Below, piece after piece: positions 18,847 to 28,010 of a stretch of DNA of 64,000 nucleotides. Every line of letters starts with the position of its first letter. The stretch's first letter is position 1. The notes beneath the pieces were generated by a model. That model made no database searches. It was not told the DNA's origin and saw only the letters and a list, made by a program, of their open reading frames with translations. Location: the NCBI RefSeq assembly GCF_029223865.1, contig NZ_CP119520.1, forward strand, positions 5,022,001-5,086,000, in the 5' to 3' direction. This DNA comes from Telluria mixta. Lineage in GTDB: Bacteria > Pseudomonadota > Gammaproteobacteria > Burkholderiales > Burkholderiaceae_D. The position numbers and the translations under genes are program-made.

Positions 18847-19833
18847 TCAGGTGCCGATGAATGCCGCGCACAACGCATCCAGCGCGGACTTGAGCGAGAC
18901 GTCGGACCGCTTTAGGTGCCTGGACACCTTTTCGACGGCATAGTCGGTGTCGACCTGGTCTTCGACCCAGTCCAGGTCGTCGAACGCGATATAGCGCTCG
19001 CTGCCCGCTTGTGGATCCATGATCGCCTGCAGCGTCTGGGCCGAGGCGCCGCCGAAACCGAGCACGAGGCGCGGCCGTGCGTCGATGCGCGTGACGAACA
19101 GCGCGAGCTCGAAATCGGCGCGCGCGAGGAACGGCGCGATCGCATGCATCCAGTAGGCGCCAACGAGGCCGCGGTACAGCGGATCGGCCGGCAGTGGCAG
19201 GACCAGGCTTTTCTCCAGCCGGCTTGTGCTGCTGGCGAGGACCGGCTGCAGCAGCATGCCCAGCGCCAGCAGCACCCGGCGCACCGAGCCCGCGTAGCCG
19301 GCCTGCGCCAGCAGCGCCTGCAGGGTGTCGAGCGACTGCAGTTCGATGAAGTCGGTAAAGGCCGGCGCGTGGGCATCCGCACGCAGGTCGAGTTCGAGGA
19401 CCTGGCCGGCCGCCGCACGGAGAGGCGCGTCGGCGTCGACGGCCGTCACCAGTCCCTTGCTGAGGGATTCCAGGCGGTTCCACAAGAAACCCAGCAGCAA
19501 TGGCGCGGACGGGACGAACGCGCCCGGTTCGGCCACGTCCAGCATGCCCATCATGAGGAACGGGAAGCGGCGCCCCGACTCGTCGCTGCTCGCGACGATA
19601 TGGCCGGCGATCGCGTGCCGGCGGCGCGGACCCGCGATGACGAAGTGCAGCGGGGCGACTGCGTCGTAATTCGCCTTCCAATGCGCGTCCGCAGTCATGA
19701 GGTCCATCGCGCGCGCGAGCCAGTCGTCCAGGAGTTTGACGAGCGCCGGGTTGTCGGAACCTTTGACGAAGTCGCCGCGGCTCGGGATCTTGCCGAAGTA
19801 GCCGATCGACACGGGGGTGGACGCGAGACTCAT
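18847..19833 (-). CDS. tagF: TagF-type T6SS accessory protein
   Basis: This 328-residue protein begins SIGYFGKIPSRGDFVKG, the hallmark N-terminus of TagF (TagF_N, DUF2094), followed by RRHAIAGHIVASSDESGRRFPF. TagF proteins act as post-translational repressors of T6SS assembly in characterised systems. The ATG overlaps the stop of the upstream gene by one base (TGATG), so the two are coupled. The protein is longer than the TagF_N domain alone and has no phosphatase domain. It lies between a membrane-anchored partner and vgrG2, suggesting control of this cargo island's firing. Confidence 0.88.
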   Translation of the reverse strand: MSLASTPVSIGYFGKIPSRGDFVKGSDNPALVKLLDDWLARAMDLMTADAHWKANYDAVAPLHFVIAGPRRRHAIAGHIVASSDESGRRFPFLMMGMLDVAEPGAFVPSAPLLLGFLWNRLESLSKGLVTAVDADAPLRAAAGQVLELDLRADAHAPAFTDFIELQSLDTLQALLAQAGYAGSVRRVLLALGMLLQPVLASSTSRLEKSLVLPLPADPLYRGLVGAYWMHAIAPFLARADFELALFVTRIDARPRLVLGFGGASAQTLQAIMDPQAGSERYIAFDDLDWVEDQVDTDYAVEKVSRHLKRSDVSLKSALDALCAAFIGT

Positions 19834-21182
19834 CAGGCGGCGGCGGAAGCGGTGACAGCGGCCGGGCGGACCACGGCGATACTTCGATGGACCGGATCGG
19901 CATTCCCGACGCACAGGACGGCGCCCGCGCCATCCAGCGCCTGGCGGCGGGCCAGCGCGAGCGCGGCCAGGAACGGCACGGCACCCGACTGTCCGCAAGC
20001 CGGTCCGGTGGTCCGCACGTCGATGCCCGCATCGAGGTGCGGCAGGTCGTCGTGGGCCAGTGCCATCGCTTCGAGGACGCGGTTGCTGCGGTGGTCGGCA
20101 TCCGCGAACAGTGCGGACACGGTGGATGCGTCGACGGCCGTTTCGGCCAGCACCCGTGCCGCCAGCCGACGCAGGTCCGCGGCGTCGATGCGGGGCATGG
20201 CGTCGGCCGATGCGCTGCGCGTGGTGCTTGCCGCCTGCAGCGTCGGCGCCGCGTACGCGGTATCGCCCAACAGGAGCCCCGCGGCGCCTTCGCCCGGCAC
20301 CAGTCCCTGCGGATGGGCGGCGGAGAACAGGGTGCCGTCGGCCGCCATCCTGTCGACGACCGCCTGGTCGATGCGCGAATCGAAGGTGAGCAGGATGGTC
20401 AGTGCCGGATCGTTGTTCGTCTGGCCGGCCAGCACCGACAACAGGGCGCTGGCGGCGGCCGCGGGTTCGCCCGCTGGGGCGGGGCTGACCGCGATCTTGT
20501 CGGCATCCCATCCGGCCTGCGCGGCGACGTGGACGAACCACGCGCCGGCCGCCGTGCGCTGTGCTGCGGTCCAGTCGGCAGGCGCCAGGGGTACGATGCG
20601 CAGCAACGGGTCGCCGACGGCGGCCAGTGCCGCGGCGTCCGCAAGTTCGCTTACGACGGCGCTGGCCAGTTCGACGGCGCGCCAGTGCGCTTCTCCGAAG
20701 CGGACGTCCGAGTGGCCCTGTGCGGCGAGCCACGGCTCGGCCTCGGCCCGCCATGTGCCGTCACCGGCGGACGGCACGCGTACGCTCATCACGGGATAGC
20801 CGGCGTCGTCGACGAGTTCCGGGTCCAGGTCCGGGCGCGCGCGTCGTGCGTCGAGCGCGGCGGCCAGTTCATCGACCGAATCGCCGTGGCGCGTGCGCAC
20901 GGCCGCATCGACCAGCGCGAGCGCGGGCAGGCGCGCCGCTGCGGCGGGAGCAGGTGCGGCGGTGGCGGCCGGCGCGGCGGCATCGGCTGCGGGTTGCGGC
21001 TTCGCGAATCGCCGGACCAATACGACGGCGGCCAGCACGGCGAGCGGCAGCGCGACCAGGTACGTGACCAGGTCGGACGTGGATGGCGCGCGGTCGGTGC
21101 CGCGCCAGGTGAAGATGGCGCCACCCCAGAAGGCGCCGAACGTCAGCATCGTCAGGATGCCGCCGCGGATCCATGTGCCCAT
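19833..21182 (-). CDS. membrane-anchored TagF partner with thiolase-like C-terminal region
   Basis: This 449-residue protein has two N-terminal membrane helices (ILTMLTFGAFWGGAIFTW and YLVALPLAVLAAVVLV), an Ala/Pro-rich linker, then a long soluble domain. The C-terminal part (RSNRVLEAMALAH, GPACGQSGAVPFLAALALARR, GAVLCVGNADPVHRSIAVV) looks like the core of a thiolase/ketosynthase fold, without the catalytic triad being evident to me. It sits between PAAR and tagF and is translationally coupled to tagF. The exact function is unknown; an inner-membrane T6SS accessory or regulator is the best guess. Confidence 0.6.
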   Translation of the reverse strand: MGTWIRGGILTMLTFGAFWGGAIFTWRGTDRAPSTSDLVTYLVALPLAVLAAVVLVRRFAKPQPAADAAAPAATAAPAPAAAARLPALALVDAAVRTRHGDSVDELAAALDARRARPDLDPELVDDAGYPVMSVRVPSAGDGTWRAEAEPWLAAQGHSDVRFGEAHWRAVELASAVVSELADAAALAAVGDPLLRIVPLAPADWTAAQRTAAGAWFVHVAAQAGWDADKIAVSPAPAGEPAAAASALLSVLAGQTNNDPALTILLTFDSRIDQAVVDRMAADGTLFSAAHPQGLVPGEGAAGLLLGDTAYAAPTLQAASTTRSASADAMPRIDAADLRRLAARVLAETAVDASTVSALFADADHRSNRVLEAMALAHDDLPHLDAGIDVRTTGPACGQSGAVPFLAALALARRQALDGAGAVLCVGNADPVHRSIAVVRPAAVTASAAA

Positions 21183-21218
21183 CAGGTCCGTCTCCGCATG
21201 CGGCTGCGGCGGCGCGGG

Positions 21219-21482
21219 TTACACATGATCGACCGTAGCCTGCTGGCCGGCGACCAGCGTGGCGCCGCAGCCGGCCTTGTCGCCATGGCGGGCGGCGGCC
21301 TTGCCATCGACGATGAACGTGGTGTCGCCGCTGACGATGGGCGAGCGGCCGTGGCGCGGACACACGGTCATGTCGCCCACGCGCGCGATGCCCTTGCCGT
21401 CGCAATCGCTCAGCGTCGACGCTTCGATCACGCTGCCGCCGTGCGATGTCCTGTCACCCAATACGATCAATGGTCCTGCCAT
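21219..21482 (-). CDS. PAAR domain spike-tip protein
   Basis: This 87-residue protein is a single PAAR domain: DRTSHGGSVIEA near the start, GDMTVCPRHG in the middle and ARHGDKAGCGATL near the end, with the repeated Pro/Gly-turn pattern and the His/Cys residues that bind the zinc at the tip. It caps a VgrG trimer and sharpens the T6SS spike. No toxin extension is fused. It is first in the minus-strand operon with the membrane partner, tagF and vgrG2, 36 bases upstream of the next start. Confidence 0.9.
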   Translation of the reverse strand: MAGPLIVLGDRTSHGGSVIEASTLSDCDGKGIARVGDMTVCPRHGRSPIVSGDTTFIVDGKAAARHGDKAGCGATLVAGQQATVDHV

Positions 21483-21682
21483 GCTTTTCTTCCGTCACCG
21501 TTACAAATATTCGGCATGCAATGTTACATGCAGACAATATTTTTCCCGCATTATAGCTGGGCAAAAGCGTGTTATTAATCACGGTTTGTAACAGTTGTGC
21601 AGTTTCTTTCAGGCTATAGCGTAGCGCTCGTGATTAGCGTAAAGTTAAGTTTGTTAAGTATGGATGAGTTGGAGAGTGTGTC
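21483..21682. promoter_or_regulatory. divergent promoter region between PAAR operon and vgrG3
   Basis: This 200-base AT-rich spacer separates the minus-strand PAAR-tagF-vgrG2 operon from plus-strand vgrG3. It must hold the promoters for both. No classical operator was recognised. The GGAGAG box at 21671-21676 lies six bases before TTG 21683 and decides the vgrG3 start. Confidence 0.45.
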
Positions 21683-24600
21683 TTGCAGCAATCGATGACC
21701 CAGGCGCTGGAAGCGCTGGCCGCCCTTGCCGGATTCGACAGCGTCACGCGCCTGTACGCGTTGCGGATTGGGGACGGCGATACGGATTTGCCGGGCGGTG
21801 AACTGCTGGTCGAGGCGTTCGTTGCCGACGATGCGGTGCAGGGGCTCGGCGTACGCGACGTGATCGCGCTGTCGACCAGCGCCGCGATCGACCCGTCGTC
21901 GCTGCTGGGTCGCCCGGCCGCCCTCGAAGTCACCCTGGCGGACGGCACGCGCGCAGACTTCTGCGGCGAGATCTGCGCGGCCGCGCAACTGGGCAGCGAC
22001 GGCGGCCTGGCGCGCTACCGCGTCCGCATCGCGCATTGGGTGTGGCGCCTGGCCCACGTGCGCAACAGCCGCGTGTGGCAAGACAAGTCCGTCGTGGACA
22101 TCGTCGACGACGTCTTTTCCGCCTATGCACCCGACGCGCGCTGGCGCTGGAGCGACGACGTCGGCCCGTTCATGGACGGCGCCAACCCGCGCAGCTATTG
22201 TTGCCAGTACCGCGAATCGGACCTCGCGTTCGTCGAGCGCCTGCTGGCGGAAGAAGGCCTGGCTTGGCGCTTCGAACAGGCCGACGATGGTCCGCGCATG
22301 GTGCTGTTCGCGGACAGCCGCGATGCGTCCGCCGTGGGCGACGACCCCAGCATCGACGGCGGCGGTGCGCGTTTCCACGGCGCGCACGCGCGTGAAAAGA
22401 GCGACAGCGTGCAGGCGCTGGCGGCGCTGCGCAGCGTCGGTGCAGCGGCCGTCACGCTGCTCAGCTACGACTACAAGAGCAAGCAGGCCGTGGCCGCGAA
22501 CTCGCCGTCGCGGCTGTCGAACGGCAGCCTGCCGTGGCTGGAATCGTTCGACACGCCCGGCCAGTACGCCTATGCCGACAGTGCCCAGGCCCGCCGCTAC
22601 GCCGACCTGCAGATGGAATCGCGCGAGGCGCGCAGCCAGTTGTGGCGCGGTCGTTCGACCCTGCGCACGCTGCGCGCGGGCACGCGCCTGACGGTGACGG
22701 GCGCTCCGGTGGGCGCGCTTGGCGCGGCTGCGCCGTTCACGATCCTGCGCGTGACGAGCGTCGGCGTGAACAACCTGCCGACGCGGGCACAGGATGCGCT
22801 GGCCGAGTTGTTCGGCCCCATCCCCGAGCTGCTGGAAGAATCGCTGCGCGACGACTTGCCGGAAGATTTCGGCCTGGCGCTCGCGCAGGCACGCACCGCC
22901 GGCTATGCGAACTGCTTCGAAGCCGTCGCCGCCGACGTCGTCTGGCGTCCGCAACTGGACGGGAGCGACGGCCGCAGTCACCCGCGCCCGACGGCGGCCG
23001 GCGCCCAGAGCGCGATCGTCGTTGGCGCCGACGGCAGCGATACGTCGCGCGGTGCCGACGAACTGTATTGCGACCGCCTGGGCCGCGTGCGCATCCGCTT
23101 CCACTGGCAGGACGGGGGCGACGCCACGTGCTGGGTGCGTGTGGCGCAGCGCCTGGCGGGCGGCGGCATCGGCAGCCAGTTCCTCCCGAGGATCGGGCAG
23201 GAAGTGATCGTCCAGTTCATCGAGAACGACATCGACCGCCCGATCATCGTGGGCGCCCTGTACAACGGCCAGGGCGAAGGCGGCGTGACGCCGACCCCGG
23301 GCGGCGAGCACCGCGACGCCGGTACCGATCCGTTCGATGCCGCGCGCGATCATGCAACGTCCGGCCAGGGCAACCTCGCCGGCGGCAACAGCCCCGTGTG
23401 GCATGGCGCCTCGGCCGCACTGGCTGGCCACCGCAACGCCGCGGCCCAGTGGGGCGTGCGCACCAAGGAATTCGGCGGCGCGGGGTATAACCAGCTGCTG
23501 TTCGACGACACCGACGCGCAAGGCCGCGTCCAGCTGCGCACGACGCACGCGGCGACGGAACTGAACCTGGGCCATCTGATCCACGGCGCCGACAACTACC
23601 GCGGCAGCCTGCGCGGGCAGGGCGCCGAACTGCGGACCGACGCCTATGGAGCGCTGCGCGCGGGCGCGGGCCTGCTGGTATCGAGCTACCGCATCGAGCA
23701 TGACGCGTCGTCACGTGACCCGGCGGGCGACAACGTGGCCGGCATCGCGCTGCTGAAACAGGCTGTCAAGCTGGGCGAGACGTTCAGCGAGGCAGCTGTT
23801 ACGCACAAGACTGTCGGCCTTGCGGCGCACCTGGGCGCGACAAAGGCCAATGCCAGCGCGCTGGATGCGAAGGCGGCGCCGTTGCAGGCCATGTTGAATG
23901 CGGTGGCCGGCACGGTGGCGCTGGATGGCGCTGCATCGGGCGACGATAAGCTGCCGCACGTGGCGGCGCCCGTGATCGCTGTGTCGGCGAAGGCCGGGCT
24001 GGGTGTGACGGCGGCGGATGCCGTGCAGCTGTCGAACGGCGAGACGGTCAGCCTGATGAGCGGGCAGGATACGCAGTTCGTCACGGGTGGTGCGCTGCGT
24101 GCGAATTCCGGACAGGCAATCGGCGTGCTGGCCGGCGCCGTGAAGGCGGGCGAGGGCGGCGTCGGGCTGCAGATGATCGCGGCGCAGGATGCGGTCGACG
24201 TGCAGGCGCAGGCCGGGACGCTCGATGTGCAGGCGCGCGATGACGTGCATGTCGTCAGTGTGAATGCGCATGTGGACTGGGCGGCGGCGAAGCGGATCAG
24301 TTTGTCGACGGCGGATGGGGCGAACATCACCATCGAGGGCGGGAATATTACGGTGCAGTGTCCGGGGAAGATTGCGGTGTATGCGGGTAAGAAGAGTTTT
24401 GCGGGGCCAGTCAACATGGACTACGCATTGTCCAAGCTTCCGCGCTCAGCCCTGCCGCAACGCGCCATGCAGTTCAAGATGCGGCTAATGGACACCCCTG
24501 GTCCGAACGGTCATCCGTTGGGTAACACGCCATGGAAAATCGCCATACGTGAACAACCCGAAGGGCTCCAGCTGATCGACGACGACAATCTCCTTGCCGA

Positions 24601-24913
24601 AGGCGTCACCGATGACGACGGCCATGTGCTGCTGACGCCGGACGACGAAAAAAGGCTCGCGGAAGCCTATGCATTGCATCCTGACCATACGTGGCTCGTG
24701 TATCCCGGACAGGTCATCCATATCCACGTCCAGGTGGAATCGGAGGCGTGGGATGAAAAACAGAAACTGCTGCACGCGCTGAACGCTGCCGATTTTAGTG
24801 CTGAGCTGCATGCGGCGACGTTTAGTGCCGGAGCGCCGCCACAAACGAACTATGCGAAAGAAGCATTCGAGATACCCAGCTCAAACGGCATTTTTGAAAA
24901 AATCAAGATCTGA
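21683..24913 (+). CDS. vgrG: VgrG3 T6SS spike protein
   Basis: This 1076-residue protein starts at TTG 21683, chosen because GGAGAG is six bases upstream; ATG 21695 would be 18 bases away. The domain order is a gp27-like part (VWQDKSVVDIVDDVF, CCQYRESDLAFVERLL), OB-fold (CWVRVAQRLAGGGIGSQF, VIVQFIENDIDRPIIVGALY), DUF2345 beta-helix (GANITIEGGNITVQCPGK), then a tail of about 170 residues beginning with a transthyretin-like module (GPNGHPLGNTPWKIAI, EGVTDDDGHVLL). The next gene is a phospholipase D effector, so this VgrG probably carries it through the tail. Confidence 0.93.
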   Translation: MQQSMTQALEALAALAGFDSVTRLYALRIGDGDTDLPGGELLVEAFVADDAVQGLGVRDVIALSTSAAIDPSSLLGRPAALEVTLADGTRADFCGEICAAAQLGSDGGLARYRVRIAHWVWRLAHVRNSRVWQDKSVVDIVDDVFSAYAPDARWRWSDDVGPFMDGANPRSYCCQYRESDLAFVERLLAEEGLAWRFEQADDGPRMVLFADSRDASAVGDDPSIDGGGARFHGAHAREKSDSVQALAALRSVGAAAVTLLSYDYKSKQAVAANSPSRLSNGSLPWLESFDTPGQYAYADSAQARRYADLQMESREARSQLWRGRSTLRTLRAGTRLTVTGAPVGALGAAAPFTILRVTSVGVNNLPTRAQDALAELFGPIPELLEESLRDDLPEDFGLALAQARTAGYANCFEAVAADVVWRPQLDGSDGRSHPRPTAAGAQSAIVVGADGSDTSRGADELYCDRLGRVRIRFHWQDGGDATCWVRVAQRLAGGGIGSQFLPRIGQEVIVQFIENDIDRPIIVGALYNGQGEGGVTPTPGGEHRDAGTDPFDAARDHATSGQGNLAGGNSPVWHGASAALAGHRNAAAQWGVRTKEFGGAGYNQLLFDDTDAQGRVQLRTTHAATELNLGHLIHGADNYRGSLRGQGAELRTDAYGALRAGAGLLVSSYRIEHDASSRDPAGDNVAGIALLKQAVKLGETFSEAAVTHKTVGLAAHLGATKANASALDAKAAPLQAMLNAVAGTVALDGAASGDDKLPHVAAPVIAVSAKAGLGVTAADAVQLSNGETVSLMSGQDTQFVTGGALRANSGQAIGVLAGAVKAGEGGVGLQMIAAQDAVDVQAQAGTLDVQARDDVHVVSVNAHVDWAAAKRISLSTADGANITIEGGNITVQCPGKIAVYAGKKSFAGPVNMDYALSKLPRSALPQRAMQFKMRLMDTPGPNGHPLGNTPWKIAIREQPEGLQLIDDDNLLAEGVTDDDGHVLLTPDDEKRLAEAYALHPDHTWLVYPGQVIHIHVQVESEAWDEKQKLLHALNAADFSAELHAATFSAGAPPQTNYAKEAFEIPSSNGIFEKIKI

Positions 24914-24949
24914 CGCCTTCGCCGATTTGCCTTATCCAATGAAAACCGA

Positions 24950-27900
24950 ATGACAAGCAAACAGATTTCGCAACTGATTTCGGCGGACGGGACGCCGACC
25001 GCCACCGCGGTGTCCGCACCCGGATGTTTCGTACATGATGACGTACCTATTGCAAAACATCCTGACATTACTTGGGGTAAAGTCTTCTCGGAGCCGAGTA
25101 ACGGAAATTCGGTTGATTTCTACGTTACAGGGGAAGAATATTTCGCGGCAGTCGCGGATGCGATTGCAGGCGCCAAGAAATCCATTTACATAGCTGGGTG
25201 GCAGGTCAATTTTGACGTAGAGCTGATCACGGGAAATACACTATACGAGTGTCTCGAAAAAGCCATTGACTCGAACCCGGCCTTGCGGGTCTACATCATG
25301 CCATGGCTCTCCCCCAAGCTCGGTGTCAATACAGGGGATTTTGAAACAATGCTCGCGGTCTATCAGTTGAACGCTGGCCTGCCGCCCCCAGTACGTGCGT
25401 TCGCTTTGCCTGCAATTGCCCAGAGCGATATGGCGGGGGGACTAGGGATCGGATTTTCACATCACCAGAAACTGGTCGTTATCGACGAAGTCCGTGCATT
25501 TGTAGGCGGGATCGACCTTGCTTACGGGCGTCGAGATAACGGCCGATTCCCGCTTGCGCATGAAGGCCGTGTTGGCAACGAAGTCTACAACACCTGCATT
25601 CCACCGATTCATGAACTAACGAAAGTCGAACAGGTCAATTATTTGACCAGAAACGAACTCGTTTGCGCTTGCTTCGACGGCTTCCTGGCTAAAGCTGGCG
25701 CCTGGTGGGAATCGGCATCGGGCAGACCGGTTGCCACGGTGCTGGACTGGAAAAGAGCCGGCAGCGATTTCGCCAAGGACAAGCGGCAAGAAGTCAGCGA
25801 CTGGTGGAATTCCAAGGACCTGATGCCGGAATTCATTCGCAGTCTGCAGGATAAACCTGTCGAGGCCGTGGACGATCTGACGCGTTGGACTTATCGACGG
25901 ATTAATCAGAGCCTGAACGGCAAGCTCGATCGTCTCCGACAAACTGGATCGGCGCATGTGAGCACGGCAAGCGCCGCGCTCGTGGCCTGGTTGAATCACG
26001 CCAGCATGGAGCAATTGCCAGCCGAAGTGCGTCAGGAGACAATCAAGATTATTGAAATGTTCGGCATTGCCGTGCTCAAGCAGCTGAGTGTGTCTGCCGA
26101 CAATCGTCCGAAACGCTACAAGAACCTTCGCAAAGTCAGAAAGATGTTGCCTCCTGACGGAAAGGTTTTGTCTCCATCTCAACCTCGTATGCCGTGGCAC
26201 GATGTCCACGCATCGATCCTGGGACCGGCGGTCAGCGATCTCAGCAGAAACTTTATTCGGCGCTGGAACTCTGTTGCGCATCGTTATGAGGTTTCTTATC
26301 GAACTAGAGCTGGGACAGAGGTGTCTGCCTTGTTCGACGCCTTCGGGTTGCGTCCTACCGCCTCTGTTCGGTTACCTCGTATTTCTCCAAGCATACCGAA
26401 GAAGGACCAAAGTAAGCACGGGAAGTGTTGGGTGCAGGTACTGCGGAGTGCGCCTGCGACGTTGCAGCGCGACGAACAGATGGCTGACCGCGCAGGTGGC
26501 ACCGACATCAGGGGAATCACCCACGAGCAGAATAATTGTCTTAAGGCGATGCTTACTGCGATCTACGGTTCTCAGAAATTTATTTATATTGAAGGGCAAT
26601 TTTTTCAATCGGAATACGGGGCCGATTCGTCGAGAAAAAGAGTCAAGGATAATGTCGGCCCGATGTCGATTTTAACGGACATTGAGTCGGTGCCAGGCTA
26701 CGAGAAGTATGCGAAGCGCCTCGGGATTTATGGGGTTTCATGGGATGAAATACCAAGCAAAGTCAAGTGGTCGGAGTACGATGATGTTGCGCGTGACATT
26801 AAGGCGGGCGGAAACGTTTTTGTAAACGATTTAAAGGCGGTCCTTGGTAACATTGCGGCGATCAAAGGCTCGCTATTGGCGGGTAAGCCTCAAGAGCGCG
26901 TCCTTAACCAAATTGGCGAGGCATTAGCAAATCGAATCGAGAAGGCAATTTATGACGGGCAGCCATTTCATGTGTATATGGTTCTGCCTGTTCACCCGGA
27001 AGGGACATTGAATACGCTGAATATAATGTCTCAGACCCACTTGACGATGCAGTCATTAGTATTCGGTAGTGAGAGTCTTGTCAATCGTATTCGACGCGCC
27101 GTACGAAGTATCGAAATAAAAAATTCCAAAAATATAAACCTTGCCAGCGCAAAGGCGATCGTGAATGATTACAGCCTCAAGGATCTTGAGGAACAAGTTG
27201 GCGATAGATGGAAACGTTATTTGACGATGCTTAATCTACGTAACTGGGACGTTCTGGATGGCCGTCCTGTCACAGAGCAAATCTATGTGCACTCGAAACT
27301 GCTCATCGCCGACGATCGTGTGGCCGTACTCGGAAGCGCCAACATCAACGACAGAAGTCAGCTAGGGAATCGAGACTCCGAACTCGCTATCGTCGTCCGA
27401 GATGACGAGCAAAAGAGCGTCAACTTGGACGGTGTCAAGCCGGCCTTGGTGAGCTCTTGTGTTCATGGTCTCAGAGTCAGACTTTGGAAGAAACTATTCG
27501 GTTTAACGGGAGGTGCACATCCAGCCCGTTCGCTAGCTGATTTCGTTGAAAAACCCGCCGCTAAAGAAACGTGGGAAGCGATTCAGACAGTTGCATATGC
27601 TAATGCGCAAGCTTATAAGGACGCTTTTCCATTTCTTCCGTCCGTCCAGTCTGAGCCAAGCTCAATTTGGCCCACATGGAACAACAGCAACCGCGCTCTG
27701 GATTATCATATGCCGTTCAACGAACGATTCTGGCGCGATGACGAAGTTCGAGACATGGCGTATTCGTGGCATGCCAAAACTCGGGCGAAGGAAAAATCCC
27801 CTAATAATATACAAGGTTTCATTGTGGCGTTACCTGTTTCCTGGACGAAGGGAGAAAATAATCTCTCGGCAATGAATCTTACAATCCTTGCAAAAACAGA

Positions 27901-27970
27901 TCCGGAGATCGTTCCTCAGCAGACGGTAGCCAGTACAACCCAGCCGACTAGAACTGAAGTGAACGGTTAA
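24950..27970 (+). CDS. Tle5-type phospholipase D T6SS effector
   Basis: This 1006-residue protein has two phospholipase D catalytic motifs. The first is HHQKLVVIDE with FVGGIDLAYGR after it; the second is VHSKLLIADDRVAVLGSANIND. Each supplies the HxKxxxxD dyad. Size and spacing fit the Tle5 (PldA/PldB) lipase effectors, which hydrolyse phosphatidylethanolamine and related lipids in target membranes. There is no signal peptide. It follows vgrG3 after 36 bases and precedes Tli4-like exported immunity candidates. Its base composition is lower in GC than that of vgrG3, consistent with separate acquisition. Confidence 0.9.
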   Translation: MTSKQISQLISADGTPTATAVSAPGCFVHDDVPIAKHPDITWGKVFSEPSNGNSVDFYVTGEEYFAAVADAIAGAKKSIYIAGWQVNFDVELITGNTLYECLEKAIDSNPALRVYIMPWLSPKLGVNTGDFETMLAVYQLNAGLPPPVRAFALPAIAQSDMAGGLGIGFSHHQKLVVIDEVRAFVGGIDLAYGRRDNGRFPLAHEGRVGNEVYNTCIPPIHELTKVEQVNYLTRNELVCACFDGFLAKAGAWWESASGRPVATVLDWKRAGSDFAKDKRQEVSDWWNSKDLMPEFIRSLQDKPVEAVDDLTRWTYRRINQSLNGKLDRLRQTGSAHVSTASAALVAWLNHASMEQLPAEVRQETIKIIEMFGIAVLKQLSVSADNRPKRYKNLRKVRKMLPPDGKVLSPSQPRMPWHDVHASILGPAVSDLSRNFIRRWNSVAHRYEVSYRTRAGTEVSALFDAFGLRPTASVRLPRISPSIPKKDQSKHGKCWVQVLRSAPATLQRDEQMADRAGGTDIRGITHEQNNCLKAMLTAIYGSQKFIYIEGQFFQSEYGADSSRKRVKDNVGPMSILTDIESVPGYEKYAKRLGIYGVSWDEIPSKVKWSEYDDVARDIKAGGNVFVNDLKAVLGNIAAIKGSLLAGKPQERVLNQIGEALANRIEKAIYDGQPFHVYMVLPVHPEGTLNTLNIMSQTHLTMQSLVFGSESLVNRIRRAVRSIEIKNSKNINLASAKAIVNDYSLKDLEEQVGDRWKRYLTMLNLRNWDVLDGRPVTEQIYVHSKLLIADDRVAVLGSANINDRSQLGNRDSELAIVVRDDEQKSVNLDGVKPALVSSCVHGLRVRLWKKLFGLTGGAHPARSLADFVEKPAAKETWEAIQTVAYANAQAYKDAFPFLPSVQSEPSSIWPTWNNSNRALDYHMPFNERFWRDDEVRDMAYSWHAKTRAKEKSPNNIQGFIVALPVSWTKGENNLSAMNLTILAKTDPEIVPQQTVASTTQPTRTEVNG

Positions 27971-28010
27971 TCGGTCCACATATTTAAAACTAGTTTTCGG
28001 AATTATACAG

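Noticed and set aside
16577-18943. A 788-codon plus-strand frame opposite vgrG2
   Set aside because: It is a shadow of vgrG2, which has complete domain motifs on the minus strand.
18821-20101. N-terminal extension of vgrG2 and tagF frames
   Set aside because: The extended frames overlap each other and the upstream gene; both proteins have family-typical N-termini at the internal ATGs.
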